NCBI GenBank assembly: GCA_036346275.1
Contig: CM070722.1
Location: 61,479,524-61,543,523, forward strand
DNA length: 64,000 nucleotides
Origin: Otatea glauca
Lineage: Eukaryota; Streptophyta; Magnoliopsida; Poales; Poaceae
Direction of reading: 5' to 3'
In this document: in pieces, positions 24,125 through 35,515 of the stretch
Numbering within the stretch: the first letter of the stretch is position 1
Layout of the letters: every line of letters starts with the position of its first letter
Translations under genes and position numbers: made by a program
Notes under the pieces: generated by a model
Told to the model about the DNA's origin: nothing
Seen by the model: the letters and a program-made list of their open reading frames with translations, nothing else
Databases searched by the model: none

Positions 24125-26911
24125 TGTAACATCCCAAAATTTGAGTTTTGGAATGTTGGAATTCAAAATTTAACCATTTGCATTTTCTTGAATTAACTCC
24201 AGCTTAATTTGAATTTCTAAATGATAAAAGGATTTAATTTGGCTAAACTATTCATCAAAATCAAGAATTTCAGTTTTAGTTGGGTTCCTTGTGCTCCAAG
24301 GAATTTTTCTGTATTTTTGGGGATTTTTCTGAATTTATTTGATATTTATTTGAATTTATTTGGTTTTATTCGGATTCCTGGAATTATTTAAAATCGAAAA
24401 ATGATTTTATTTTCGAAAACCTTCTCGGCTGATTCTTGGCCCAGCCGTTTCCTAGCCCGCTTGCCGCTTCGCTTCGCCGCATGCCCAAAGAGCCCAGCTC
24501 CATGCGCCGCCATGGCTCGAACCCTAACCCTAACGGACTCGGATTCAGCGCGCGCGCCGTCGTTCGAGTTCGTGCCCTTCACGCCTCCTAGGCTATAAAG
24601 CCCGCGCGCACCTCCGAGGTTCGCCGTGTTCGCCGCCCCTTTGCCCCACTTGCTGCGCCGAGGCAGCTGCCGTTGCGCCGCGCGAGCTTCGCCGGAGTCC
24701 GCCGTCGCCGCCGCTTCTCGTCGCCGTCTAGCCGCTCTGTGCGTCTCCGCCGTAGCCGCGCACCTCTTTCGTTGCGTGGCGTCCTCGTCCGGATCCCGTT
24801 ATCCGCGCCCGATCTGCCGCCGCCGCTGCTGTTGCCTCGTCATCTTCTCCACTCCGGTGAATGGCGCCGCCGCCTCGCCGTCGACCTCCGGTAGCTGCGC
24901 TCGCCGTTGGATCTCCACCGACGCGCGGATTGCGCCACGCCTCTCCTCCGCAGCAGGCCGCGTGGCGTTCGATCGCTCCCTCGTCCGATCTGCGACACGT
25001 GGCGACCTCGTCGGCCGCCGCGTGGCCGCCGCGTCACCGCTTGCGTCGGCCTTCGCGTCGGCCGGCGCCGCGTCGGCGCTTCTGCGTCGGCCGTCGCGCG
25101 GTGCCGTGCCGTGGTGAACCGGCGCGCGCCGTGGACCTTGTCCACCGTGAGCGGATGACGTCGGCGTTGCGCAATAAATCGCTTTTCAGACAAAAATAAA
25201 TCCAAAAATTCGATTTTACGATTTTCGTATTTTCTCTGAATTTAATCTTTGGAGGCCCGTTCTCGCTCATACGAACTCCGATTGAGGCGATTCAAGTTTC
25301 TAAAATTTTCTAAAATCAAGATCTATCTTCCAGAGCCATTTATTTTCAGTTTTGAGCTTGTTTGAGTCTCTGTTTTGTATTTATTTGGTTTCATCGTTTT
25401 CTTTTCGGTGACGCTAATTCCGAGGAGCAAGCGAAGACTTGAAGACCAAGATTCAGACTAGATCAGCAAGGCAAGTCGTAACCTTTGATCATATTGATCC
25501 TATGTTTGCAAAGTAATTTATTTTATACACTTGCATGCTATTTACGTATCAATGTTTATTTAATGGGAGTAGATGTATGCTGGTTGACATTATGCCACCT
25601 TGATTCGTTGTATGCCATGTATCCATTGTTAAACCTAGGTTGGGACATTACTAGTTGGACATAATCATAATACCAACATTGGGTTATCGTAGCTATGCTT
25701 AGACATGCTTACATATACGTTGGGATTCATGTCACATGTTGAATAATGTTAATCTTGACTTAATGAGATATTGAATCGTGGCCGTTAGCCATTGTTGTAA
25801 AATTTGTTGTACCATGGCGGGGTTTGCCATTGGTCTTGGTTGAACAATTGTTTTCCCTCGGGCAAGTGATCGTGCGATAAAGGGTGCTTTCTAGCATGTT
25901 GGGATGTGGATGTCTTGCTGAGACAACTTAAGGACTTAATCTTGTGCGCCATTGAACTGGTCTAATCGTACTACCACATGTCCGAATGGGACAGACCTAG
26001 GTGATTAATTTGTAATGTCTAGTCTTGAGTATCGCCAATGGTGGTGTGGGTTCGGGATGGACGGGTAGATTCACATGGCGCAAGAGGGGCCTTATGGGCG
26101 AAACCTTAGCGAGCGATCTGAGCTTAGACTGCATTGGAAAGGCTTTGTCATGATATCTCTGCGACACACCAAAGGAAGTGTGTTAGTAACGTTTGCACAA
26201 AGAGATGTTCATGTCTTGTGGGTAAAGTTGTACAACCTCTGCAGAGTGTAAAACTATTCGAATAATGCGTCATGATCATGGACAAAGCAGGAATTTCACA
26301 CGGGTATAGAGTGTTTCATAAAATGTGGAATGTGGAATTGTTTGGATGTGAGCGGGAGTTCACTTTGTTGTTTTGTTGTCTATCATTGATCTATCGATTA
26401 TTTACTTATGTTTTCATAAATATGCTTTCAATCTATTTATTGTATTTCAATTCAAGTTATTGCTTTACGCAAATGAAACATATAGCCATCCTTATCAAGC
26501 CGTGCATAAATGTATTGCATCAATTCCCTATGGCTTCTTGAGTACCTTTGTACTCACGGCTTTATGCCCTTGTTGATCGATTCTTTCAAGGAGATAATGA
26601 ATCTTATGAAGAGGAATTCTATGAAGACTACGTGGATTAGGAAGGCGTTCCCAGACGATTGCTGTGGCATGTCGAATGGTTCAAGTTATCTTTTCATTGC
26701 AATAGTATTTGTTTCTTAAGCCCTTAAGGCACAATGGTGTAAACATTGACCATAAGGTCGTTTGCTTTATTTAATAATAATTTGCTTCTTCTTAGTTAAT
26801 TCGTTGTATGGAATGATATTACATCTGTGTTTCCACTGTGTGCACTAGCGTGATCCTGGACTAGTGCAGTATACACAGAGGGTTTCGGATTTGTAAATCC
26901 GGGTCCCGACA
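24125..26911 (+). mobile_element. Large solo LTR (2.8 kb) of a gypsy-type element
   Basis: It starts TGTAACATCCC and ends GGGTCCCGACA, bounded by a perfect 5-bp duplication GGAAT (24120-24124 and 26912-26916). No internal region or second LTR is present, so unequal recombination between LTRs probably removed the rest. A TATAAA at 24594-24599 suggests plus-strand orientation. A CpG-rich core (about 24430-25170) produces several spurious open frames. The size is like the very long LTRs of the rice RIRE3/RIRE8 gypsy families; that family name is a guess. Confidence 0.92.
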
Positions 26912-27499
26912 GGAATGCTCTAGCTGCAGGCCTAAGAAAAATTTGGTTTTACCCAAATCTTTCATCTCAAACTCCGTCGTGAGGTAAGCGCTTGCTTCCT
27001 TTATCTCCTCTGTGGTTCCGATGATATTCAGATCATCGACATATACTGAGATGATACAGAATCCATTCTGAGATTTCTTTATGAACACACAGGGGCAATA
27101 TTCCTTCTTAAAGAGGAACTCACTAAGTCGGTTATACCACATTCTTCCCGCTATTTTAATCCGTATAGCGATCTCTTCAGTTTGATGCTATACATGTTGC
27201 GATTATTAGGATTCGGAATTGTAACTCCTTCAGGGATTCTTATGTAAATATCCGTATCCAGTGACCCACATATATGAGGTCACTTCATCCATCAACTGCA
27301 TTGATAAATTTAAGCTTGCTGCTATTAATATTAAATTTCGGAATGTTATTCCACTCTTTACAGGAGAATATGTTTCATCATAATCGATGTCGGGTCTCTG
27401 CATGAACCCTTGTGGTACAAGCCTCGCTTTATATCTCACCACCTGGATATTTTCATTTCCCTTCAGGATGAAAAATCCATTTGATCCTACAGGAAACAC
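26912..27499 (-). pseudogene. Copia reverse transcriptase, N-terminal part
   Basis: Contains YKARLVPQGFMQRPDIDYDE, then after a frame break MWYNRLSEFLFKKEY and ISVYVDDLNIIGTTEE with the YVDD catalytic motif, ending at the solo LTR border inside FLGLQLEH. It is inactive through frameshifts and the insertion. Confidence 0.9.
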
Positions 27500-28228
27500 T
27501 TTAGGAGATGTTTGGTCAATGGGACCAAAAAACTTTCCTCTAATAAACGAGCGCTACCTCAATTGCTTCTTTTCATTTGATCCTATCTGAGCGCTTCTGG
27601 CACTCTGCCATGGACTTTGGTTCTGGATCCAGCTTTAGCAATTTTAGAGGCAATTATATGTCGACAATTGTAGTCTTTCTTTTATACAAATCTCCTGCAT
27701 CACCTCAGGGATATCTCTTTATAAATTTCTTCCAGCTCCTCGTGATTTCCCACAACGATGGGGTCTGGGTGTTCCGATTTCCCAGCGTGGGATTGTGCGC
27801 ACAAATATACGCTGGGGTTATCATCTTCAGGATGGATCACTTCAAGGATGTTACCATCTCCAGGATGGCTCACTTCAGGGATTTTCTCAACATCAGGTTG
27901 AGCTTCTTCTACTGTCATAGGTAGTGTTCTCATTTGTTTGGTTCTCTACTTCTACGGACGTCTCCGCGGAATTGAGTCCCGTGCACCTGGAGGCCTCCCC
28001 CTCATTTTATCATGAGGGTCAAGAGTGGGTTCAATATCCTTCTAGGGTATATTCCACTCTTTCAGGTGCATATACTGCAGGTATATGAGATCTTTTCACT
28101 CCCTTATGAACAGTGAAGGCATTTGGCAGATTATAAGCTTATTTATTGCAGATTTATTGTCCTCCGAACTTCAAGTTCGATCTCTGTATTGCGTGGATCT
28201 AAGGACTCGGCATTCTCTAATGTGGTAC

Positions 28229-28849
28229 TTATCTCCCCCTAATGCCGAAAATTGTCCTTAGTACAATCAGCGTACCGAGATGAAAATTGTCATAGACTCT
28301 AGGTATTTTAATACATGACGGAGGTTCATAACCTACATAGATCCTCAACTTCCGGTAAGGTCCCATGGTGGTATGCTGTGGTGGAGAAATTGGCATGTAT
28401 CTGATGCAGACCAAATATTCATGAGATGGGAAATACTTAATTCTTTTTCACGCACTATCTGCAACGGGGAAATTTCATTATGTGCAGTTGGTCTGAGTTG
28501 AATTAATACCGCAGTATACAACACTGCGTGGCCCCAACAACTGGTGGAAAGCCTACTATTCTGCAAGAGCGGCCAAGCACTAAGTTTTTTTATTCTTTTA
28601 ACATAATGACTCTGCAAGGCCATTTTTAGTGTAGACATTAGGTACGAGATGCTCTATATTAACTCCTAGAGCCATACAGTAATCATTAAATGCTTTTGAG
28701 GTAAACTCGCTAGCATTGTCTATTTGAATAGACTTGATCCTTCCTTCTGGAAAGTAGGCTCTTAACTTAATAATTTGGGTAGAAGCATGGTTCCTAGTAG
28801 ATAAGAGATATACATAGGACCATCTAGTAGAAGCATCTATCGGTACCAT
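28229..28849 (-). pseudogene. Copia integrase core, broken
   Basis: The upper frame (28849-28598) reads DASTRWSYVYLLSTRNHA and IKSIQIDNASEFTSKAFNDY; the D and the later E of a DDE integrase core can be seen. Two lower frames carry LQNSRLSTSCWGHAVLYTA and MGPYRKLRIYVGY, the usual post-core motifs. Frame breaks separate the three pieces. Confidence 0.88.
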
Positions 28850-29678
28850 AAAATTTCTTAAAAGGAGCCCGACAGGGGCTGAATAGGTCCATATATATTA
28901 CCTTGAATTTTCTACGGGAAATTCAGTGATTCTTCCCTAACTTTTTAGGTAAGAAGATCTAATAATAAGCTTTCCTTTAGCATAACCGGGCATAAGAAAA
29001 ACTTCAGGTAGGAAAGATTTTATGTTATGGCCAGTAGAAAAATTAATTATTCTTCTTATACTATTCAACTCAGGATAATCCAGTCGATCTGCCAGATCTT
29101 AAATATATCTAGGTTTTTCATCGCAACACAAACTTCAGGTTTTATATGTGCATAGTATAATCCGGAGGAGAATAAATGAAGCTTTTAACCATACGTTTAT
29201 TACACCCATTAAACTTAGTCATGAGTAGGTATTCTGTACCATCCTCATTCACTATCTTCATACAGAAACAATTAAAGGAGTACGACTGGACTCAGGGTAT
29301 AATATGGCATTCTTCCGGTGCCAACTATGGGAGTATCGCTTCTGGCGATAGTCATAATATTTTCAATTCACTTAGTGTGGTACAATTGTCTTCTAGACAG
29401 ATTTTCTCCTCCGCCACCAGATTATACTTTGTTCTATATTGGAAGTATGATTTAACAATCAAACAATTGTTGCATCAGAAACAAATTGTAGAATGTAGAA
29501 CAAATATAGCACAATTAATCAAAAACCTGGGAAATATCAATTTATTCAATCTTTGAGTGATAATCGCTCGACAGGAGCATAGACCAAATGTTCATTCAGG
29601 AACTAGGACTAAACTAATAAGGAGACTTATAAGGAATATGCGACATCGACTTAGTAAAGTGAAGAGATATTTAGGAGA

Positions 29679-30181
29679 CTAATCCAGGTCTCCATATGAG
29701 ATGTAGGTGCCCTCTTGGGACTCCTCAAGCTCAATAATTTCAAGAATCATATTATCACACTTCTCAACATTCGTATCAACATCAGGTTGAACGGTGAAGT
29801 ATGACTTAATATTATTTGCCCGGGTCTTATTTAATTTCCCAGTGGATTGCATGTAAAGATCTACCACATGCTTCAAGATGCGATAGTTGCATGACCAATG
29901 ACCAGTGCATCTATACATAAAACAGGATTATACAGGGTTTGCAGCATTACTTCTGGAAGTTCCTGACCCTTTACCTTTACTTTTCCATTATGAATTATCT
30001 CTTCCCCTATTTGATTTGTCATTCTTCCATTTATCCCTTTTATTCCATTTGCTCTTTCTGCGGCCATGGCTATTGCTAGCCTGCTGAGCATTTGCATGTG
30101 CTTTGGGCATTGCAAGACTCCCGTAGGAAGTACGTGATGATTCTTCACCACGAGTTCATCATGCTTTTCTGCTTCTAGCAA
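29679..30181 (-). pseudogene. Copia gag C-terminus with zinc-knuckle remnant
   Basis: Two overlapping frames give AEKHDELVVKNHHVLPTG and MYRCTGHWSCNYRILKHVVD. The latter is a damaged C-x2-C-x4-H-x4-C knuckle, the first Cys being replaced, followed by a helix usual in this copia family. The region 29670-28850, between gag and integrase, should be linker/protease, but no intact motif was seen. Confidence 0.75.
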
Positions 30182-31218
30182 AATGCGTATAAGCTCGAAG
30201 TACTTCTGGTACTTGGCGGCGATACTGTTACGGCAGTATCCTCATATTGGGGTGGAATGTGTACAATATCTTGTCGATCCTTTTAGCATTAGTAACTTTC
30301 TGATTACATAATGTTAATTTTCCTTCAGGGAATTCAAAATAGCAGCTAGTTATCTTCCATCAACTATACGGTCTTCAGGTCCATGTGGAGATGGTGCCTC
30401 AGGAGGTGCAAGACCGTACATCTAGCGGCTTTGGGAAGAGCAAGGGTACCGACTTGTCGGAAAAGCGATAGCTCAAAAGATCGAGCTATCAGATTAATCT
30501 TAATATTCATTGCCCGGGTAAGGTAATTGTTGCCATACAGGGCAATCTAGATAGGTTCCTTCTTTGCGATGTCCAACATATCCTATTTGTATTTATGCAA
30601 AACGACTTTTACTACTGGTAAAACCATTATATTGCATGCTCACTCTTTAATCACTAAAACTTGGTCTATATCTATTCAGTAGATAATTATCTAAAATTTC
30701 TCAGATTTTTTTAGCAATCTTCATGGTTTTCTGCTAATTATTAAGCAATTTTAAAAATTACTGAATAATAGGGAAAAATATGACCAACATGTATAATTAT
30801 GAAAGCATGCTGAGAAAATTAATACAGAGACATGCCACTGAACAATGGGTCACATATAATTTTCTAGCATTTTCTGTTAATTACTAAGCAATTTTTAGAA
30901 TTACTTATATAGCAGAAAATAAATTCCATCACATATTAAACATGGCATAAAGCTAGAAAATAAACCCAGAGGATGGAACTTCCAATGTGTGTTAACTATC
31001 AAATTTATTAAAATTTTACGGAAGCCCATATACTTAGAAATTCATTTTCTAGAATTTATGATCAATTTTTTTCGAATTTCTGAAAAACAAACATTCGGGC
31101 CGTACGACCCATCCGGCCTGCTTGACTGCCTGGCATAAATGGCCCGTGAATGTCACATGGCCCGCACGGCCTACACGGCCATAAGGCCCATAAGCCCACA
31201 CGATTGGCTCAGTAATCA

Positions 31219-32226
31219 ATGGCGGCTAGGTTAAAAAATCCTAGCCGCGCTATCGCTTCCACGCGCATCGCCGCCGCAAGAGCCGACGCCGAGTTGTCTA
31301 TCTTCGCGATCGTCGGGCGCGTCTGGCGATCGCCGCCGCATCGGGCACATCACCGGGCGAGCGGTGCGCTGCCGGTGCCGCGGTCTCGGTCTGGCGGTTT
31401 GAGACAAGCACAAAGCGGCGCCGTCGTTGCGTGCGCTTCGGCGACACCGCCGATCACCTCAAAGCGCGAGCCGTCGGGGCATCGTTGCCTCGGAGCGGCC
31501 ACCGAGGCGCTACTAGCGCCGCCAATCCGCAGTCTGAGCACAACCGCCGAGGCAACCTCTGCCGATTTCTCTGCGCTCCTCGGGTGGGCGCCGTCCCGCC
31601 GAGGCGGCGTCGTGGTTACTCGTGCTCCGCTGCCGTCGGCAAACTCTTCATCGCTTGCCGTCGCGAGAACGAGCACGCTGGACGGCTTCGTGAAGACGCG
31701 CCACCACGAAACGCTTCGCCGTTGAAGACGGCGTAATGATGACGCAGCGCGGAGCGTCGCCATCGCGAGCGCTTGCTTTCTAGTGTGGCGACCAAAGGCG
31801 CCAATGGCATGTTCTTCGGGACACATGAAGACGATGAGATCTTGACACGCCGGGCGCCGCGCGAAGGGGCGCTAGCGGTCTCTTGCGTCGTGCCGGCGCA
31901 TAGAAGTCGAAACCATGGGCGCACTGGCCGTTGTGAAGCCGAATAGTCACGATGGCGGACGCGTTCTTCGGGACGCGAGGTCAGGGAAGCCAAAAACCAC
32001 ATGGAGCCACCGGTTTTGCGTTGATTAGATTATATGAGCATATTTTTTTTCATCTAACTAGTAATCTTGAAGTTAGTATATTCATCTGTGATCAACCGCG
32101 CGTGGATTTAACTTACGTAAGGCTTAACGTAGGATGATCGCGTGTAGCAGGATGAATTCGACGCAGTGTCGATTGTCGCAGGAAAACGATCACAATCAGC
32201 CTCGGTAGAGCGTCGTGCTGATAACG
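31219..32226 (-). other. GC-rich leader of the copia element
   Basis: Between the 5' LTR and gag lies about 1 kb of leader. 31230-31990 is rich in CpG and open in several frames on both strands; none shows a known domain. 31095-31205 is packed with GGCC (CACGGCC, AAGGCCC). Either this is a long structured leader or it contains captured host sequence. Confidence 0.5.
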
Positions 32227-32464
32227 TGTTGTAAAACGTAGTCGTTCACCCACGATCAATCAACAGCACACCAACAGGATCACACGAACAAGAAAGAGAG
32301 TACACACAATATAGGGTGGAACTCTCTCACGCTTTATTAGATTGATCTTTTACATAGGGGGAAGCCCAATAAATAGAGGAAAGCATAAGAGATAAGTTCG
32401 GATTCGCCCACAAATAAGAGATAGATAGTAACCGAATCGGTTACCGAAATCTTATCTCATAACA
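32227..32464 (-). repeat. 5' LTR of the copia element
   Basis: 238 bases from TGTTGTAAAACG to TCTCATAACA, partner of 22712-22993. Confidence 0.85.
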
Positions 32465-32589
32465 TACCCTGCTAGTCGCGAAAAGAAACGACAGCAAACT
32501 AACTGAGATAGACGAGCGCGTTAATCAAGCAGGTGACGTGGACGCACGCGGTGGCCGTCATACTCACGGGCGAGCGGCCGGGCGTTCGC

Positions 32590-32785
32590 GCGCGCGACGC
32601 GGCACGATGGAAGGCGGGCACGTCGTGCCCAAACCGACGTGGACAGTGGCAACGCCCGAAAAACTTTCCATCCTTAATATACAAAACGCGACGCGACGCG
32701 ATGAAAGGCGGGCACATCGTGTTCAAATTGACGTGGACAGCGGCAGCGCCCAGAAAACTTTCCATCCTTAATATACGAAGTATAC
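32590..32785. repeat. Two tandem copies of a roughly 105-base repeat
   Basis: Each copy runs through GGGCACRTCGTG, GACGTGGACAG and AAAACTTTCCATCCTTAATA. A third, more diverged copy lies at 22611-22680, directly beside the broken end of the first MULE copy on the other side of the copia element. Confidence 0.85.
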
Positions 32786-32877
32786 CCGGACACGCGCGAC
32801 TGTCCGATAAGTGCTTCTTGCTTTTACAGAATCGGTTGTATTCGGTGATTCGATATGCATGCTTACGACAAATATCT

Positions 32878-34756
32878 GGAAATTTTTGAATACAGTACAA
32901 AATACTGTCGGAAATTAGAGAATGATACAACATGTTTGCGTATTTACGAAAAACCCTACCATACCCGGAATCTGAAAATCCGTTAACCATACCCGAGGCG
33001 CGAACCGGTTAAGCCATGCGGATTTTGAAATTCGGGTATGGGGTTCCCCATACCGAATTTCAAAAACGGGTATGGGTGGGCCCCATACCCGGTTTTTCAA
33101 AATCCGTTAAGCCTAACATGCGAGTATTAGCACAAAGTCACATGCATTCATCTTGATTAGACACAAAGTGACATGCATGCATCTTGATTGGTCTCGAAGG
33201 CCAAGATTCCATGCATGCATGCATCTTGATTAGGCAAAAGTGCATGCGGATGATTAGTGCAAAGTACATGCCGATTAGTAAAAATTATAATTAGTAAAAT
33301 AATTAGTAGAAAGTATGATCGGTAAAAGTACAATTAGTAAAATGATTAGTGAAAAGTATAATTAGTGAAAGACGGGGCTAGCCTCGATTGGTTGGCAGGG
33401 CTCATGATTATTGGTATTTTGGCGACCGGATGCATGCGTCTAGCACCAAAGCAAAGACAGTCGAGTCGATGTCCCTCATTAGCACTTTTTCTCGATATAA
33501 ATCGGAGGAACGCAGAGAGCGGCAATGCATTCACAAGATAGTAGTAGAGAGCAAAGCAGAACCGAGAGCGCGAAGACGGGAGATTAGTTCGTCGGTGTTT
33601 AGTTTGTTAAAATTTTCGTAAAGTCTAAAAATTTTCAAGTACTTCATTTGGGATTTGTATTTTGCAGGTATTTTTTAGGAATATTTATTGGTACATTGCT
33701 CGTGCTTTATTGATCTTTGGTACAACTTTCAGAAGGTTAGTTACAAATCTTCACGAGTAATAGTATATTATGGACAGTGTAGTGTATTATGGACAAATCT
33801 TCATGCTTGAATAACTACCCGTACATAAAATAACAGAATATAGCATAAGTAATGGCGAATTATCGGTGTTAATATTTTGTAGGAATTTATTACGAGCTAT
33901 CTTCATTCTATGAATTAACTAATTGGGTTCCCCATTTCACACGTCACGTTCGGAAGGTGATTTTGCAAGTTGGCGAGGTTTTACGATCTTAGTTCTGACT
34001 TCACACAAAGTTAGTTTTAATATTTAGGAATATTACTGTGATATTGTTATAATACAACTATGATAAGTAGAATATTAGTACAACTAGTATCACATACAAC
34101 TAGTATGCCCAAATGGTAGGAGGACTCATTGCTACACCATAATTGAGATCTTGATTTAATCCTAAGTGTAGTGGAAATGACTCAAAATCATACCTTGAAA
34201 TCATGCTAGTTGCATTTAGAACAAAGTTTTAAATGTTCATTTTTTACCTAAGTTTTCACGGACTACTTGTCTTATGTTAAAAATCGGTCTGCGTTGAACC
34301 AAAGTTTTTCATTCAATTTGGAAAAATTGAGAAAGCATTTTCATGCTATGAAAATTTATGGGAGTATCATAAGATATGTAGGATAATACATAAAATTTAT
34401 GAAAAATTTTAACATCATTTGTTATGTTTTAAAAATCAAAATCGAAGCAGAATAAAAATCGAGTTCACGCCGACCACTTGAAGTGGTCCGCATGCTTTCC
34501 GTTCACGCGGACCACTTGGAAGTAGTCCGCGTGAGCAGCTTTGCGCCGGACTACTTCAAGTGGTCCGGCGTGAACGGAAGCTTTACGGGACCACTTCCAA
34601 GTGGTCCGGCGTGAACTGATTTTTATTCTGTTTCTGATTTTGATTTTTAAAACATAACAAATGATGTTAAAATTTTTCATAAATTTTATGTATTATCCTA
34701 CATATCTTATGATACTCCCATAAATTTTTCATAGTCCTTATTTCACAGGTACGCTA
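32878..34756. repeat. Left terminal inverted arm of the MULE
   Basis: Matches 37391-35516 in reverse complement over its whole length with scattered small indels. The tip-proximal region (about 32950-33110) holds alternating CATACCC and GGGTATGG motifs around CCCCATACC palindromes. Confidence 0.9.
34461..34625. repeat. Cluster of GGACCACTTGGAAGTGGTCC hairpins
   Basis: Four units of a GGACCACTT/AAGTGGTCC palindrome, separated by TTCACGC/GCGTGAAC, in alternating orientation. The outer 100 bases on each side (TTTTAAAAATCAAAATCG and its complement) form a longer stem. Some units lack one G (GACCACTTGAAGTGG). The same cluster occurs in the other arm at 35650-35815. Confidence 0.9.
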
Positions 34757-35330
34757 CCGGATTAAGAGAGTCGATAATATCGTGCACATTACAAATATGA
34801 AATAACATTATATCATGTAATACCTCTCCGCGATGTAGTGCGCCATTGTTGTCCACGGCGAGGAAGAACCAACGGCTTCTCGATGGGCGGCCGGTTAGCA
34901 TGGCCACGTCCTTCAAAGTGATGGACATCTCACCGAATGGTAGGTGAAAGGTGTGTGTCTCCGGTCGCCATCAGTCGACGAGACCGTGAAAAGTGCACGA
35001 TCAATGGCGAGCATAGGTGTGGTCAAGCCTCCTGCGGTGAGCTCCATCCATGAGGAGCGCAAGCGGTAGTAGACACGCACGAGCTAGTGGAATATGAAAT
35101 CGATAGTCCACTTTTTATCTTGTGCGGTGATCGGCTTGCGAGAGGGCAATCAAACGTTAACGACAAAGTGGTTATGCGTCTTCAAAAGCAGTGATGACAG
35201 GTAATATAGTAATGCGTCGGACCATAGTTCCTGCAGAAATTGCCCTCGCACGATGTGGGGCATCGACTGACTCACGAAGAAGCTCTGGAACTGCAATGGC
35301 CGCCATCACGTGCTGCTCAAACAAATGGCT
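34757..35330 (-). pseudogene. Plant mobile domain (PMD) gene fragment, disrupted
   Basis: Read on the minus strand, 34970-34890 gives WRPETHTFHLPFGEM and then SITLKDVAMLTGRP, a diagnostic stretch of the plant mobile domain found in MAIN/MAIL1 proteins and in many MULE and gypsy elements. Upstream pieces (35300-35000) include SVDAPHRARAISAG, WTIDF, LVRVYYRLRSS and LTTPMLAIDRALFT in shifting frames. An in-frame TGA directly before WRPETH replaces what is normally an arginine codon, and further frame breaks exist. It is the only gene-like content between the arms and probably the element's former cargo. It is not functional as it stands. Confidence 0.8.
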
Positions 35331-35515
35331 CGGAACAAACAAGTACGTTTAGACGGTATATATAGATAAACTTGAAAATTTTAATGGCTAAAACTAATCA
35401 CCACGCATGCAACCAAATTATTTGCATGAATAATATTCCTAAATATTAAAAACTAGCATATGTGAAGTCAGAATGAAGATCGGAAACCTATACCAACCGC
35501 AAAATCACCTTCCAT

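Larger units (their letters stand above)
22712..32464 (-). mobile_element. Decayed Ty1/copia retrotransposon, split by a solo LTR
   Basis: Related LTRs lie at 22712-22993 and 32227-32464; on the minus strand they begin TGTTATGAGATAAG. Inside the left LTR is CCCAAGGGGGAG (polypurine tract, minus strand, about 23004-22994). Beside the right LTR the minus strand reads CGTTATCAGCACGACGC, a primer-site-like sequence. Domain order on the minus strand is gag (about 30180-29680), integrase (28849-28229), reverse transcriptase (27499-26912, then 24124 onwards) and RNase H (about 23595-23377). That is the copia order, integrase before reverse transcriptase. All frames are broken. No matching target duplication was found (TACTT left, TACCC right), so the left LTR edge is approximate. 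Confidence 0.88.

Noticed and set aside
24430..25205. Several Arg/Ala-rich frames on both strands
   Set aside because: They lie in the CpG-rich core of the solo LTR; open frames are expected by composition and no domain is present.
31219..32002. Arg-rich frames on both strands suggesting a host gene
   Set aside because: The position is between the copia LTR and gag, with no domain and no splice structure; treated as leader.
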